A stretch of DNA of 59,674 bases, taken from positions 1-59,674 of the forward strand of contig NZ_MPDK01000015.1 of assembly GCF_003144315.1 (NCBI RefSeq), read 5' to 3'. Numbering within the stretch: the first letter of the stretch is position 1; every line of letters starts with the position of its first letter. Position numbers and translations under genes: made by a program. The DNA is from Sulfoacidibacillus thermotolerans (GTDB taxonomy: Bacteria > Bacillota > Bacilli > Alicyclobacillales > SLC66). Shown piece by piece: positions 1 to 8,996 of the stretch. The notes beneath the pieces were generated by a model that ran no database searches, was not told the origin of the DNA, and worked only from the letters and a program-made list of their open reading frames with translations.

Positions 1-54
1 TTTAGTTTTCAAGGATCAACTCGCTACCTTCTTGCGCCGCCGCTCGCGGCGACA
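1..54 (-). other. Probable rRNA operon leader at the window edge
   Basis: Read on the minus strand, the last bases before the window edge contain GATCCTTGAAAACTAAA, which resembles the conserved leader or spacer sequence found just before 16S or 23S genes in Bacillus-type rRNA operons. A GC-rich hairpin (arms 35-40 and 46-51) lies within it. No mature rRNA sequence is inside the window, so the rRNA gene itself is inferred to begin to the left. Confidence 0.5.
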
Positions 55-60
55 TCGAGT

Positions 61-90
61 AATATAGCATATGCCCCTTTTACGAGTCAA
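61..90 (-). promoter_or_regulatory. Candidate strong (rRNA-type) promoter
   Basis: On the minus strand there is a -35 TTGACT (85-90), an 18-base spacer and an extended -10 TGC-TATATT (-10 hexamer at 61-66). It points toward the rRNA-like leader at 1-54 and lies downstream of the methyltransferase stop, so it probably drives an rRNA operon rather than a protein gene. Confidence 0.55.
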
Positions 91-127
91 CTAGTTTTGT
101 TGATCTTACTTTTTCGACTTTTTACAG

Positions 128-156
128 GCCGAGCACAATCTCTTTTTGTGCCCGGC
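128..156 (-). terminator. Hairpin after the methyltransferase gene
   Basis: Arms 128-138 and 146-156 pair over 11 positions, with one G-U wobble in the minus-strand RNA, around a 7-base loop. No T-run follows on the minus strand, so this is not a classical intrinsic terminator. Its place between the methyltransferase stop and the rRNA-type promoter suggests it separates the two transcripts. Confidence 0.35.
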
Positions 157-198
157 GGAGCCCAAATCCTCCTTTACGCAGATTGAGCAAAGTACCGT

Positions 199-1056
199 TT
201 ACGGTTTAACAGCAAACGCTGTCACCTGCCCATTCGTTTCAAAATGCCATTGTTGAGCGTCCATCTGGTATTGATCATAATACGCATCAAATTCTGCAGC
301 CGTAAGTAACCCAGCTGCCAATACACGGTCACGCACCTGCCGCAGACGACGTAAGACAAATTGTACTGCCTCGTCCCCAATTGTACTTTTAGAATACCCG
401 GATTGCACCTGTGCAACACTTTGAACGCCGACAAAGCCCGCATTTTGCAGATAGTGCGCAAGCTTTCGCCCAATCTTCCGATCACCACCTGCGCGCTCCT
501 GCAGTCCCATAAACGCCTTGTGTAACACTTGATAACCATTTGATTCAGGATAACTTAACGACAACCCTTCATCTACATCAATAACACACGCCACCCCGCC
601 GCTGCGCAATACGCGAAACAGCTCTTGCATTCCAATAACCGGATTTTCTAAATGTTGAAAAAGAAATCGTGAAATCACAAGATCAAACGACTGCTCTGCA
701 AACGGCAATTCGTACACATCACCGACCGTAAAGTTCGGAAGATGCCAATCGACCTTTCCTTGTTCCACAATATTTCGAACAAGTACGTTGGCGATTTCCA
801 GCTTTTTTTCATCTACATCTACAGCTGTCACCATAACAGGCGCAAAGAACGCTAATTCTGTCGCCAAAGCTCCAAATCCCGTCCCCACATCCAGAACACG
901 CGCTCCTTCACGCAAAGGCAAAAATGCATACAATCCACGCCGCTCTCGCGCAGTATGCACGGTCTGTTCAAGCAACCAAAGATCCTCTAGCTCCGGATGT
1001 TGTTCAATATACTGTGTGTACGCCTGATCTACCATCTGAAATCTCTCAATCGTCAA
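199..1056 (-). CDS. Class I SAM-dependent methyltransferase
   Basis: The 285-residue protein has a Rossmann methyltransferase core: motif I VLDVGTGFG at about residues 54-62, an acidic residue after the second strand (TAVDVDE, near 77-83), and the post-II segment FDLVISRFLFQHLENP (about 124-140), with LRSGGV at the usual position of the fifth strand. The family transfers a methyl group from S-adenosylmethionine, but the substrate cannot be read from the sequence. The start is TTG at 1056, with GAGGG six bases upstream. It lies downstream of prfB on the same strand with a gap of about 140 bases and may be transcribed separately. UbiE-like and antibiotic-type methyltransferases share this pattern, so only the superfamily is certain. 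Confidence 0.85.
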   Translation of the reverse strand: MTIERFQMVDQAYTQYIEQHPELEDLWLLEQTVHTARERRGLYAFLPLREGARVLDVGTGFGALATELAFFAPVMVTAVDVDEKKLEIANVLVRNIVEQGKVDWHLPNFTVGDVYELPFAEQSFDLVISRFLFQHLENPVIGMQELFRVLRSGGVACVIDVDEGLSLSYPESNGYQVLHKAFMGLQERAGGDRKIGRKLAHYLQNAGFVGVQSVAQVQSGYSKSTIGDEAVQFVLRRLRQVRDRVLAAGLLTAAEFDAYYDQYQMDAQQWHFETNGQVTAFAVKP

Positions 1057-1193
1057 ATCGAACCCTCATCTCCCGACAAACGCGATACACATAGAAACTG
1101 CGCCGCTGCAGCAATATCCAGCACACGGCGCAGAAATTTTACTACAGAACAGGAACGCGAGATTGACACCTCGTCCCCTTGACACTTGTGTGA

Positions 1194-2319
1194 TCAATCG
1201 GTCGACATGCGACGCCTTAATTGCCACCTCAGATACTCATTCACAAACTCATCCAGATCACCGTCAATCACCGCTTGAGCATTCCCTACTTCATAATTGG
1301 TGCGGTGATCTTTGACCAGAGAGTAGGGATGAAATACATAGGAGCGAATTTGGCTTCCCCATCCAATATCTTTTTGTTCCCCGCGCAGCGCAGCAAGCGC
1401 CTCCTCCTGCTCTTCACGCTTCTTTTCAGACAGGCGAGCTGCAAGCAACTTCATGGCCATCGCCCGATTTTGAATCTGTGAACGTTCACTCTGACAAGTG
1501 ACCACAATGTTTGTCGGAAGATGCGTAATCCGAACAGCTGAATCTGTCGTATTCACGTGCTGCCCTCCAGCACCCGTAGAACGATACGTATCAATCTTGA
1601 TTTCATCAGGACGAATGTCAATCTCTACGGTATCATCAAGTTCCGGTATTACATCAACTGAAGCAAAGGACGTATGGCGTCGTCCTGAACTATCAAAAGG
1701 AGAGATGCGCACGAGACGGTGAACCCCTTTTTCCGCTTTCAGATATCCGTACGCATTATGCCCGCTAAATAGTAACGTCACGCTTTTTAGGCCCGCTTCA
1801 TCCCCTGGGAGATAATCAAGCGTTTGCACTTTCCAACCGCGATGATCCGCCCAACGTGTATACATCCTCAATAAAATCTGTGCCCAATCTTGAGATTCCG
1901 TCCCGCCTGCTCCGGGATGCAGTTCCACAATTGCATTGTTGCGATCATAAGGGCCATTTAGCAACAATTCAAGTTCAAAGGTCTCAATATCATCCAATAA
2001 ATCAAAGCTTTGTTTGTCCGCTTCGCGAAACAACTCTTGATCGTTTTCATCTTGCGCTAGATCCACAATCACTCGCAGATCTTCGACCGATTCCCACAAC
2101 CGATCATAGGCCCCAAGAATCGATTTAAGGCCCCCTGCTTCCCCGAGCACCTTTCGCGCGAGGTTAGGATAATCCCAGAAGGTCGCTTCCATCATCTTAT
2201 CTTCAAGCAATTCCAACCGTTCGCGCTTTGACTCGATGTCAAAGAGACCTCCCAATATCCGCCAAACGCTGGGCCATAGTCTGAATTCCCTGTTTCAATT
2301 CTCCAAATGTCTCTGCCAT
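1194..2319 (-). CDS. prfB: Peptide chain release factor 2 (programmed frameshift)
   Basis: Release factor 2 recognises UGA and UAA stop codons and triggers peptide release on the ribosome. The stop-reading motif SPF (in RISPFDSSG) and the catalytic GGQ (in [10 protein letters not shown]) are both present. The true start is ATG 2319 with GGAGG upstream. After 26 codons an in-frame UGA (2239-2241) is met, and a +1 shift on CUU-U joins this short piece to the main frame, giving 374 residues. Starting translation at the internal TTG 2255 would miss the first 26 residues. It lies directly downstream of secA, as in Bacillus. The frameshift autoregulates RF2 levels: low RF2 favours the shift. Confidence 0.97.
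2239..2253 (-). promoter_or_regulatory. RF2 programmed +1 frameshift site
   Basis: On the minus strand the order is GGGAGG (2248-2253), a three-base gap, the slippery CTT (2242-2244) and the stop TGA (2239-2241) followed by C. This matches the known RF2 recoding signal: an internal Shine-Dalgarno-like element close to CUU UGA C. Confidence 0.95.
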
Positions 2320-2359
2320 AACATCCTCCAAGTCACATCAAGTCATCGATCCAGAAAAA

Positions 2360-4747
2360 TCACGAGGAAGTGAATAGCGGTTGCGGCGTCTCTGGCGGAG
2401 CCTCATAGGATAACTGCGCCTTAAAGACGTACATTGTCACTTCTTCACGAATGCTGTGCACCATACTCTCAAACATCTCATATCCTTCTTGTTGATAGGC
2501 CGTAAGTGGATCAATTTGTCCATAACCACGCAAATGAATTCCTTGACGCAACATTTCCATCGCGTCAATGTGATCCATCCATTTGCTATCCACGGTCCGC
2601 AGAAGCACCATACGCTCAAGATCGCGAATCACTTCGCCCATCTCAGCCTCACGTGCCTGATACTCAACTTCAACTTGTTCATATAAGAATTGACGCAATT
2701 CATCTCGATCCAAACGGCGTAGTTCTTCCTCCTTCAAACGCCCAGGAGTTAGAAAATGATTCTCTCCATAATCAATCAAACCCGGAATGTCCCAATCCTC
2801 TGGAATTTGATCCAAAAGACAATACGTATCCAGCATAAAATCAATCAAATCCCGAACCATCCCCGCAACAATCTCGCGCAGATGATCCTGCTGGATAATT
2901 TGCAACCGCTGCCGGTAAATCACTTCCCTCTGTTTATTCATCACATCATCATACTTTAACACATGTTTGCGAATATCATAGTTATTGGCCTCGACTTTGC
3001 GCTGTGCACGCTCAATCGCTTTTGTGACCATTTTATTTTCAATCGGCTGATCTTCTTCGATACCCAACTTATCCATCAGCCCCATAATATTCTCAGACCC
3101 AAACATACGCATCAGGTCATCTTCAAGCGACAAATAGAATTGTGAGGACCCAGGATCACCTTGACGCCCAGCCCGTCCGCGCAACTGATTGTCAATCCGC
3201 CGACTCTCGTGTCGCTCTGTGCCGATAATGTGCAGTCCACCCAGTTCCTGAACCCCTTCCCCGAGGATGATATCGGTACCACGACCAGCCATGTTCGTAG
3301 CTATGGTCACCATCCCAAGTTCCCCTGCGTGTGAAACAATCTCTGCCTCCCGTTCATGGTATTTCGCATTCAGAACTTGGTGCTTGATCCCTTTGCGCTT
3401 TAACATAGCAGAGAGAATCTCCGATTTTTCTACAGATGTTGTCCCGACAAGCACCGGTTGCCCCTTCTTATGTCGAGCCTCGATTTCATTGACCACTTGC
3501 GAAAATTTACCTTTTACTGTCTTGTAGACAACATCTGATAAATCTTTCCTCTGGTTCGGACGATTCGGCGGAATGGTCACTACATCCATTCCATAAATAT
3601 CGATAAATTCCTGCTCTTCCGTTTTTGCTGTACCCGTCATTCCGGAAAGTTTTTTATACATCCGAAAATAGTTTTGCAGCGTAATGGTCGCAAGCGTCTT
3701 TGATTCATTTTGTACTTTGACGCCCTCTTTCGCCTCTATCGCCTGATGCAATCCATCACTATATCGACGTCCCTGCATCATGCGACCTGTAAATTCATCG
3801 ACGATGACAACTTCTTCCCCTTGTAATACATAGTCCTTATCTCGTTTCATCAACGTGTGCGCTTTTAACGCCTGCATGATATGGTGATTAATGACCACAA
3901 ATTGAGGATCAAATAAATTATCAATGTTAAAATAACGTTCTGCCTTATGCACGCCAGACTCCGTGAGATTTGCAGTACGCGCCTTTTCATCTGTATGATA
4001 ATCCTCAGAATTCAAAGAACGCACAAACAAATCCGCCTTAAAATACAAGTCCGTAGATTTTTCTGCCGGCCCAGAAATAATCAACGGCGTACGCGCCTCA
4101 TCGATCAAAATGCTGTCAACCTCGTCAACAATCGCGTAAAATAGCGGCCGTTGTACCATTTCCTCAACCTGCATGACCATATTGTCACGTAAATAATCAA
4201 AACCAAACTCGTTGTTTGTTCCATACGTGATATCTGCACGATAAGCTTCTTGTTTTTCATAATGTGAAAGCCCATGTACATTCAATCCTACGGTCAAACC
4301 GAGAAAACGATGAACTTGCCCCATCCATTCACTATCGCGGCGAGCTAAGTAGTCATTGGCTGTAATCACGTGTACTCCTTGCCCTGCGATCGCATTCAGA
4401 TAGGCCGGAAGTGTAGCAACAAGCGTCTTGCCTTCACCTGTGCGCATTTCAGCAACCCGCCCATGATGTAAAACGATCCCGCCTAGCATCTGCACGTCAA
4501 AATGGCGCATGCCAATTACGCGCTTTGCAGCCTCACGCGTTACAGCATACGCTTCAGGTAACATGTGATCGAGCGACTCACCGTTTTGATACCTTTCTTT
4601 AAATAAGGCAGTCTGCCCTCGCAATTCATCGTCCGACATAGCTTCCATTTTAGGTTCAAGCTCTCGAATTCTTTCCACGATGCGGTATAAGCGCTTGACT
4701 TCGCGCTCATTCCCGCCTCCGATCATCTTTTTAATCAGCCCTATCAA
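2360..4747 (-). CDS. secA: Protein translocase ATPase SecA
   Basis: SecA is the motor of the Sec pathway; it binds preproteins and pushes them through SecYEG using ATP. The 795-residue protein shows Walker A (MRTGEGKTL), the DEAD-like [15 protein letters not shown], and the downstream motifs [10 protein letters not shown] and [10 protein letters not shown]. The start is TTG 4747 with GGGGAG upstream. The protein ends soon after the helical scaffold, and the usual C-terminal zinc-binding SEC-C tail (CxC...CH) is absent; some lineages lack it naturally. It lies between the small membrane protein and prfB in the order expected for Firmicutes. It is essential housekeeping, and no second SecA is visible here. 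Confidence 0.98.
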   Translation of the reverse strand: MIGLIKKMIGGGNEREVKRLYRIVERIRELEPKMEAMSDDELRGQTALFKERYQNGESLDHMLPEAYAVTREAAKRVIGMRHFDVQMLGGIVLHHGRVAEMRTGEGKTLVATLPAYLNAIAGQGVHVITANDYLARRDSEWMGQVHRFLGLTVGLNVHGLSHYEKQEAYRADITYGTNNEFGFDYLRDNMVMQVEEMVQRPLFYAIVDEVDSILIDEARTPLIISGPAEKSTDLYFKADLFVRSLNSEDYHTDEKARTANLTESGVHKAERYFNIDNLFDPQFVVINHHIMQALKAHTLMKRDKDYVLQGEEVVIVDEFTGRMMQGRRYSDGLHQAIEAKEGVKVQNESKTLATITLQNYFRMYKKLSGMTGTAKTEEQEFIDIYGMDVVTIPPNRPNQRKDLSDVVYKTVKGKFSQVVNEIEARHKKGQPVLVGTTSVEKSEILSAMLKRKGIKHQVLNAKYHEREAEIVSHAGELGMVTIATNMAGRGTDIILGEGVQELGGLHIIGTERHESRRIDNQLRGRAGRQGDPGSSQFYLSLEDDLMRMFGSENIMGLMDKLGIEEDQPIENKMVTKAIERAQRKVEANNYDIRKHVLKYDDVMNKQREVIYRQRLQIIQQDHLREIVAGMVRDLIDFMLDTYCLLDQIPEDWDIPGLIDYGENHFLTPGRLKEEELRRLDRDELRQFLYEQVEVEYQAREAEMGEVIRDLERMVLLRTVDSKWMDHIDAMEMLRQGIHLRGYGQIDPLTAYQQEGYEMFESMVHSIREEVTMYVFKAQLSYEAPPETPQPLFTSS

Positions 4748-4877
4748 CAGGGTACACTCCCCTCACTCACACCAAAGATCTGCCGCGAGCTTCATTAAAA
4801 ATCATTTTACCTTTTTCTACTCCCTGACACAACAAAAGAGCGACAACGTCGCCCTTTGTATAAAAACGATCCTCTCA

Positions 4878-5138
4878 TTAACGCGTAAGTCCGCGATTGT
4901 ACTCGTATTCTCCATTTGCAACACCCAAAATTACGCTGACGCCGATTACAAAAAACCAACTTCCATAACCCACGTGCGCCAACAAGACAATCAACAACGC
5001 GATCACAAGCGTCACAAACATCGAAAACAACAACGAAGCAATGCCAAAGCCTCTACGGAGATTCCAAAACAGCAGGTGAACGACCTTCCACACCACAAGA
5101 GCAACGATCATCTGCAAAACCCATAAGAGTATGGCCAT
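4878..5138 (-). CDS. Small membrane protein of unknown function
   Basis: I do not recognise this 86-residue protein. It is strongly hydrophobic, with about three predicted membrane segments (roughly residues 2-22, 33-53 and 56-76) and a polar C-terminus ending NGEYEYNRGLTR. ATG 5138 is preferred over an upstream GTG because GGAGG lies eight bases before it. It sits between hpf and secA on the same strand, with gaps of about 100-130 bases, so it could share a transcript with either. There is no motif to suggest a role. Confidence 0.7.
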   Translation of the reverse strand: MAILLWVLQMIVALVVWKVVHLLFWNLRRGFGIASLLFSMFVTLVIALLIVLLAHVGYGSWFFVIGVSVILGVANGEYEYNRGLTR

Positions 5139-5239
5139 TGTCCCCACCTCCGCACCCGCGATTGCTATGAGTCGCTACAATAAGCGTATTCTTAGCGCCC
5201 GTCCAGGTTGCCTTATGAGGTCAATGTTTACATCTTGGA

Positions 5240-5800
5240 TCACTGAGGTTGAATCAGTCCATATTGTCCATCGCGCCGCCGATAGACAACGCTCGTTTGA
5301 TCCGTCTCCGCATTCGCAAACACAAAGAAATCATGTCCAAGTAAATCCATCTGCAAAATAGCCTCAGAAACATGCATAGGCTTCATATCAAACTGTTTCA
5401 CACGCACGAGCGGAAAATCCTCGTCCGCTTCCATAGGAGCCACACTTGAAGTGAGAACGGGTTGAACTTTTGCACGCCCGCCTTCCACCTTTAATCGATG
5501 CCCAATCTTTTGTCCAATCTTATGTTTATACTTATCTAATTGCTTTTCGAGCTTGTCCATGACCATGTCAATCGAAGCATACATATCCCCCGACCGTTCC
5601 TCTGCCCGTAACATGACATGACCGAGTGGAATCATCGCCTCTACTGCATGGATTCCCCTTGTCACAGACATCGTCACAGTCACTTCCTGTGAGGCAGGCG
5701 CATCAAAATAGCGATCAATGCGCGACAACTTTTTCTCTAAGTAGTCTTTTAAGGCAGGTGTCACATCAAGATGATTATCTCCACGAACGTGAATCTTCAT
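5240..5800 (-). CDS. hpf: Ribosome hibernation promoting factor, long form
   Basis: The long form of HPF dimerises 70S ribosomes into inactive 100S particles during slow growth. The 186-residue protein has an N-terminal S30AE domain (MKIHVRGDNHLDVTPALKDY) and a C-terminal dimerisation domain (about residues 125-186) with the typical VRVKQFDMKPM and VYRRRDGQYGLIQP segments, joined by a charged linker. ATG 5800 is chosen because GGGGAGGAA lies just upstream and family members begin MKI; the frame stays open 31 codons further but without family similarity. It stands next to secA and prfB and divergent from the sigma factor gene, like Bacillus yvyD. Confidence 0.95.
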   Translation of the reverse strand: MKIHVRGDNHLDVTPALKDYLEKKLSRIDRYFDAPASQEVTVTMSVTRGIHAVEAMIPLGHVMLRAEERSGDMYASIDMVMDKLEKQLDKYKHKIGQKIGHRLKVEGGRAKVQPVLTSSVAPMEADEDFPLVRVKQFDMKPMHVSEAILQMDLLGHDFFVFANAETDQTSVVYRRRDGQYGLIQPQ

Positions 5801-6044
5801 CTCTATATTCCTCCCCTCGGAAGTTAAAGGAATTATAACACCCGAACGGCCAATTGCAAAGCGCACCGAGACGTTCCGCTCTATCGTTATCATCTAGCTA
5901 CCAAGTTTTCATGATTCTTGGTACATCCTATGCTATAACAGGTAACATAGCGATATTCTAGATTCTGAGCGGTGAGCGAAGAGTTACACACTCCCCGTCA
6001 TCAATCTGTCGCCTCTCTCGAATCCCACAAGGAGTGACAACGTT

Positions 6045-6641
6045 TTGGAAGATGTGTCCTTTAGCGATTTAACCCCCGAACAAATGTTATACATAAAACG
6101 GTTGGCACATCGTCTGATTCAGTGGCGCAAGAGCGGGTCCGTTGATGTCGACGATCTCATTTCCGCCGCACGCACTCGCTGGTGGAAATATTGCTTGCGC
6201 CACCCAGAACTTGCCGATGGAGTAAAAGGCGATGAACCCTCGAAAGATTGGGTCATGATCGCTTTTCGACAACAAGTAAAGTATGCGATGCGCGACGTCT
6301 TGCGAGATTCATCCCCCGTAAAAGTGACTAGAACCTATCAAGCAAAAATAAAAGCTTACGAAACTCCCTACAGCGTCTCTTTAGAACATGCGATCAATAT
6401 TCGGGCAGGCGAAGAGGTTGCTGATCACGATCTATGGCTTGATGTCATCTCCAGTATTCGTCAATTGTCGCAAAGAGATCAGATCATTCTTTCTTTATAT
6501 GCTGAGCAAGGATACAGTTTCACGGAAATTGCGTATGCGCTCGACTTGTCCGTCTCAACCGTTTCAAGAGCTTATCAGCGTACGATCGAACTCATTAAAA
6601 AAAATGTCGAAGAAAATCGAACATCGCGCAAAAAAACGTAA
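6045..6641 (+). CDS. Short divergent sigma-70 family factor next to flgM
   Basis: The 198-residue protein carries region 2 (about residues 15-95, including VDVDDLISAARTRWW and YAMRDVLRDSSP) and region 4 (about 135-185, with LSQRDQIILSLYAEQGYSFT and a helix-turn-helix SVSTVSRAYQRTIELI). It begins at TTG 6045 with AAGGAG ten bases upstream. Length and layout resemble a shortened, strongly diverged FliA/SigD: most FliA proteins are about 240-255 residues, and region 3 is nearly missing here. It sits 36 bases upstream of flgM, the classic anti-sigma factor for FliA, so the pair may be a cognate flagellar sigma/anti-sigma switch. It could instead be an unrelated alternative sigma factor. An extended -10-like TGC-TATAAC lies at 5931-5939. 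Confidence 0.8.
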   Translation: MEDVSFSDLTPEQMLYIKRLAHRLIQWRKSGSVDVDDLISAARTRWWKYCLRHPELADGVKGDEPSKDWVMIAFRQQVKYAMRDVLRDSSPVKVTRTYQAKIKAYETPYSVSLEHAINIRAGEEVADHDLWLDVISSIRQLSQRDQIILSLYAEQGYSFTEIAYALDLSVSTVSRAYQRTIELIKKNVEENRTSRKKT

Positions 6642-6677
6642 AATTCGACTGTACATATAAATGAGGAGGTTACGAAG

Positions 6678-6914
6678 ATGAATCCGACTCCAATCGATCC
6701 AACACAAAAAATCACACCTACAACGAAATCTACTGCTGATCAAGCACAAAATACGACAAACTCATCTTCACGTGCATTCGTTGACCACGCAGACAGACAA
6801 CAAACGCGCGCACAAAAGTTAGAGCACATTCGTCAGCAAATTGCGCAAGGTGCATACCTCGTAGATGCTGAAGAACTCGCAAAAACGCTGATTGATGGTG
6901 GGTTTCTCGGTTAA
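6678..6914 (+). CDS. flgM: Anti-sigma-28 factor FlgM
   Basis: FlgM holds the flagellar sigma factor inactive until the hook-basal body is finished, and is then exported. The 78-residue protein has the typical disordered polar N-terminus and a conserved C-terminal helix pair, KLEHIRQQIAQGAYLVDAEE followed by LAKTLID. The start is ATG 6678, with GAGGAGG eight to nine bases upstream. It follows the sigma gene by 36 bases and precedes flgN, as in other Firmicute flgM-flgN-flgK-flgL operons. Confidence 0.9.
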   Translation: MNPTPIDPTQKITPTTKSTADQAQNTTNSSSRAFVDHADRQQTRAQKLEHIRQQIAQGAYLVDAEELAKTLIDGGFLG

Positions 6915-6994
6915 TACGTGCCCTGCACCACAAAGTGATTCAATCACAGACAGCTCTACAGAGATAAAATTTGTCAACCGATTAGGTGAGGGCT

Positions 6995-7288
6995 ATGACA
7001 GCGCAACGCGCACTAGAGTTGATGGCAATTTTAGAAAAAATAACAGATGAAGTGATTGAAAACTTGGTTTCACATCAACCGCAAAAACTCGAATCTCTGG
7101 TCATAGACCAATGTCGTTATCTGCGAGAATTACAGTCATTGCAGACTGAATCCCTCGATCGTGAGCGACTCAATCACTTACATCAACGCGTTTGTACACA
7201 GCAAACACTCATCGCTCAAGCACAACAAGTGACCGAATTCTTTTTGCAGCGCCTAAATGAAGGGGCGATGTTTCAAACTCTCGGTTAA
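6995..7288 (+). CDS. flgN: FlgN-like export chaperone for hook-filament junction proteins
   Basis: FlgN binds the C-termini of FlgK and FlgL and keeps them export-competent. This 97-residue protein is an almost entirely helical, Gln/Leu-rich sequence (ALELMAILEKITDEVIENLV and onward), which fits the FlgN fold, but primary similarity is low in this family and the call rests mainly on position between flgM and flgK. ATG 6995 is preferred over GTG 6986, because the AGGTGAGG that would serve as ribosome binding site overlaps the GTG. Confidence 0.7.
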   Translation: MTAQRALELMAILEKITDEVIENLVSHQPQKLESLVIDQCRYLRELQSLQTESLDRERLNHLHQRVCTQQTLIAQAQQVTEFFLQRLNEGAMFQTLG

Positions 7289-7375
7289 TCAAGGACTTCG
7301 TGTGACCCTTTAAGATTTACCTGACTTTAGGACAAGTAATTGACGTTTACAGAGCATCGTTCAGGAGGAATTCTC

Positions 7376-8968
7376 ATGTCTCTCTCTACTTTTTTTGGAC
7401 TTAATATCGGCGTCAGTGCACTCGATACCATGCAACAGGCGGAAGATGTAGTTGCAAACAATATTTCAAACGCCAATACGCCTGGGTATGTGCAAGAGGC
7501 TCCGCAATTACAAGAGACGACAGCATATCCTCCGATTCCGGCCCAAGATCAGCCCATCATGGGAGGTCAACTTGGTCAGGGTACCTATGTCAGTGAAGTC
7601 ACACGTGAAACAAACGCTTTTGTCAACGAACAAGATCGCACGAATCAATCCAACTATTCGATGTATCAAACATACCATACCAATTTAAGTCAGATTGAGT
7701 CTATTTTGAATGAACCTAGTTCGAACAGTATGCAAAACGCTGTGGATCAGTTTTTTTCTGCATGGCAAACTCTATCTACAGATCCTTCAAATACGGCCGC
7801 TAGAGAATCTGTAATTGCCGAGGCGCAAACACTGGGTCAAACTTTTCAGACCATCACAACGCAACTAGAGAGTCTTCAATCCAACTTGGTTGGGCAAATT
7901 CAAAATCAGGTTCAGGAATTAAATCAGTATGCGAGTGAAGTCGCCCAATTAAATAACCAGATCGTGCAAATTAACGCAATGAACCCCGGACAGACACAGG
8001 CGGGCCAAAATACCCAATCTGAAAGTCCGAACCAGTTGCTTGATCAGCGCGGATACATCCTTGACCAAATGTCAAAACTCGCCAACATTTCTTACGCGCA
8101 AGTCACGGGTGACGCTTTTGCCGTCAGCATTGGAGCAGGTCCTACACTTGTGACACTTGTGAATGGCTCATGGACATATACGCCACTTGCAACAGCTACC
8201 CTTTTGCCGTCGGCAACGAGTTTAGTCACTTCGACTGCAAACGCCACTTCACCACTCGGCGTAACACTTTCGGAGATTACATCTGGAAGCATTGCTGGTA
8301 ATGCACAAGGATTAAATTATACAGATCAGTTGCTTGCAAACCTCGATAGCTTCCTCTCGTCATTTGCAAGTCAAGTGAATACAGTACAAGGCCAAGGCTA
8401 CCCACTCAGTGGCTCTTCAACAACCGCACAAATTACTGCAACTGCGGGTGGTAATACATATAATTACGGGGATCTATTCACCTCAGCAACAACAGCATCT
8501 GGTAATTTAGTCTTATCTATAAATCCGCTCTTTCTTCAAACGAGCGGCACGAATTTTATTGCTGCATCTAACGCTCCTAACCAACCAGGGAACAATGCAA
8601 ACGCAATGCAGATGATCAACCTGCAAACAAACCCAATAACTGCCACTTATACCTCCTATTCGGGTTATACAATCTCATCAAATCCTAGCTATCAAAGTTC
8701 ATCCTATAGTCAAGCATCCACTGCAGATCAGTATATGGCGAGTCTCGTATCGAATCTAGGCGTTGAAACATCCGCAGTAAAATCCAGTGAAGCCACAGCA
8801 AATGCGCTTGCACAACAGTCATCAAACCTCAGGCAGTCCATTTCTGGGGTAGACACAAATGATCAAGCCGCGAAGATGGTTGAATATCAAAATAGCTATG
8901 ATGCTGCGGCAAAGTTTATCAGTGTTTACGATCAGATGCTTCAATCTTTAATCAATATGATTCCATAA
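7376..8968 (+). CDS. flgK: Flagellar hook-associated protein 1
   Basis: FlgK forms the first junction layer between hook and filament outside the cell. The 530-residue protein begins with the rod/hook-type helix (FFGLNIGVSALDTMQQAEDV) and the NNISNANTPGYVQE motif shared by flagellar axial proteins. It ends with the conserved coiled segment DQAAKMVEYQNSYDAAAKFI. The central part is Thr/Ser/Gly-rich, like an exposed domain. ATG 7376 is chosen because AGGAGGAA lies at 7363-7370; the frame is open 12 codons upstream but without a binding site. It is followed by flgL after 28 bases. Confidence 0.96.
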   Translation: MSLSTFFGLNIGVSALDTMQQAEDVVANNISNANTPGYVQEAPQLQETTAYPPIPAQDQPIMGGQLGQGTYVSEVTRETNAFVNEQDRTNQSNYSMYQTYHTNLSQIESILNEPSSNSMQNAVDQFFSAWQTLSTDPSNTAARESVIAEAQTLGQTFQTITTQLESLQSNLVGQIQNQVQELNQYASEVAQLNNQIVQINAMNPGQTQAGQNTQSESPNQLLDQRGYILDQMSKLANISYAQVTGDAFAVSIGAGPTLVTLVNGSWTYTPLATATLLPSATSLVTSTANATSPLGVTLSEITSGSIAGNAQGLNYTDQLLANLDSFLSSFASQVNTVQGQGYPLSGSSTTAQITATAGGNTYNYGDLFTSATTASGNLVLSINPLFLQTSGTNFIAASNAPNQPGNNANAMQMINLQTNPITATYTSYSGYTISSNPSYQSSSYSQASTADQYMASLVSNLGVETSAVKSSEATANALAQQSSNLRQSISGVDTNDQAAKMVEYQNSYDAAAKFISVYDQMLQSLINMIP

Positions 8969-8996
8969 CAACTTTCAATTAGGTGAGGTCCTGTTT

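Noticed and set aside
5801-5893. Thirty-one extra N-terminal residues for HPF
   Set aside because: The family starts at MKIHVRG, and the best ribosome binding site in the region lies just before that ATG.
7289-7375. Sigma-D type promoter before flgK
   Set aside because: No TAAA followed at 14-16 bases by CCGATAT was found here, nor before flagellin or fliD.
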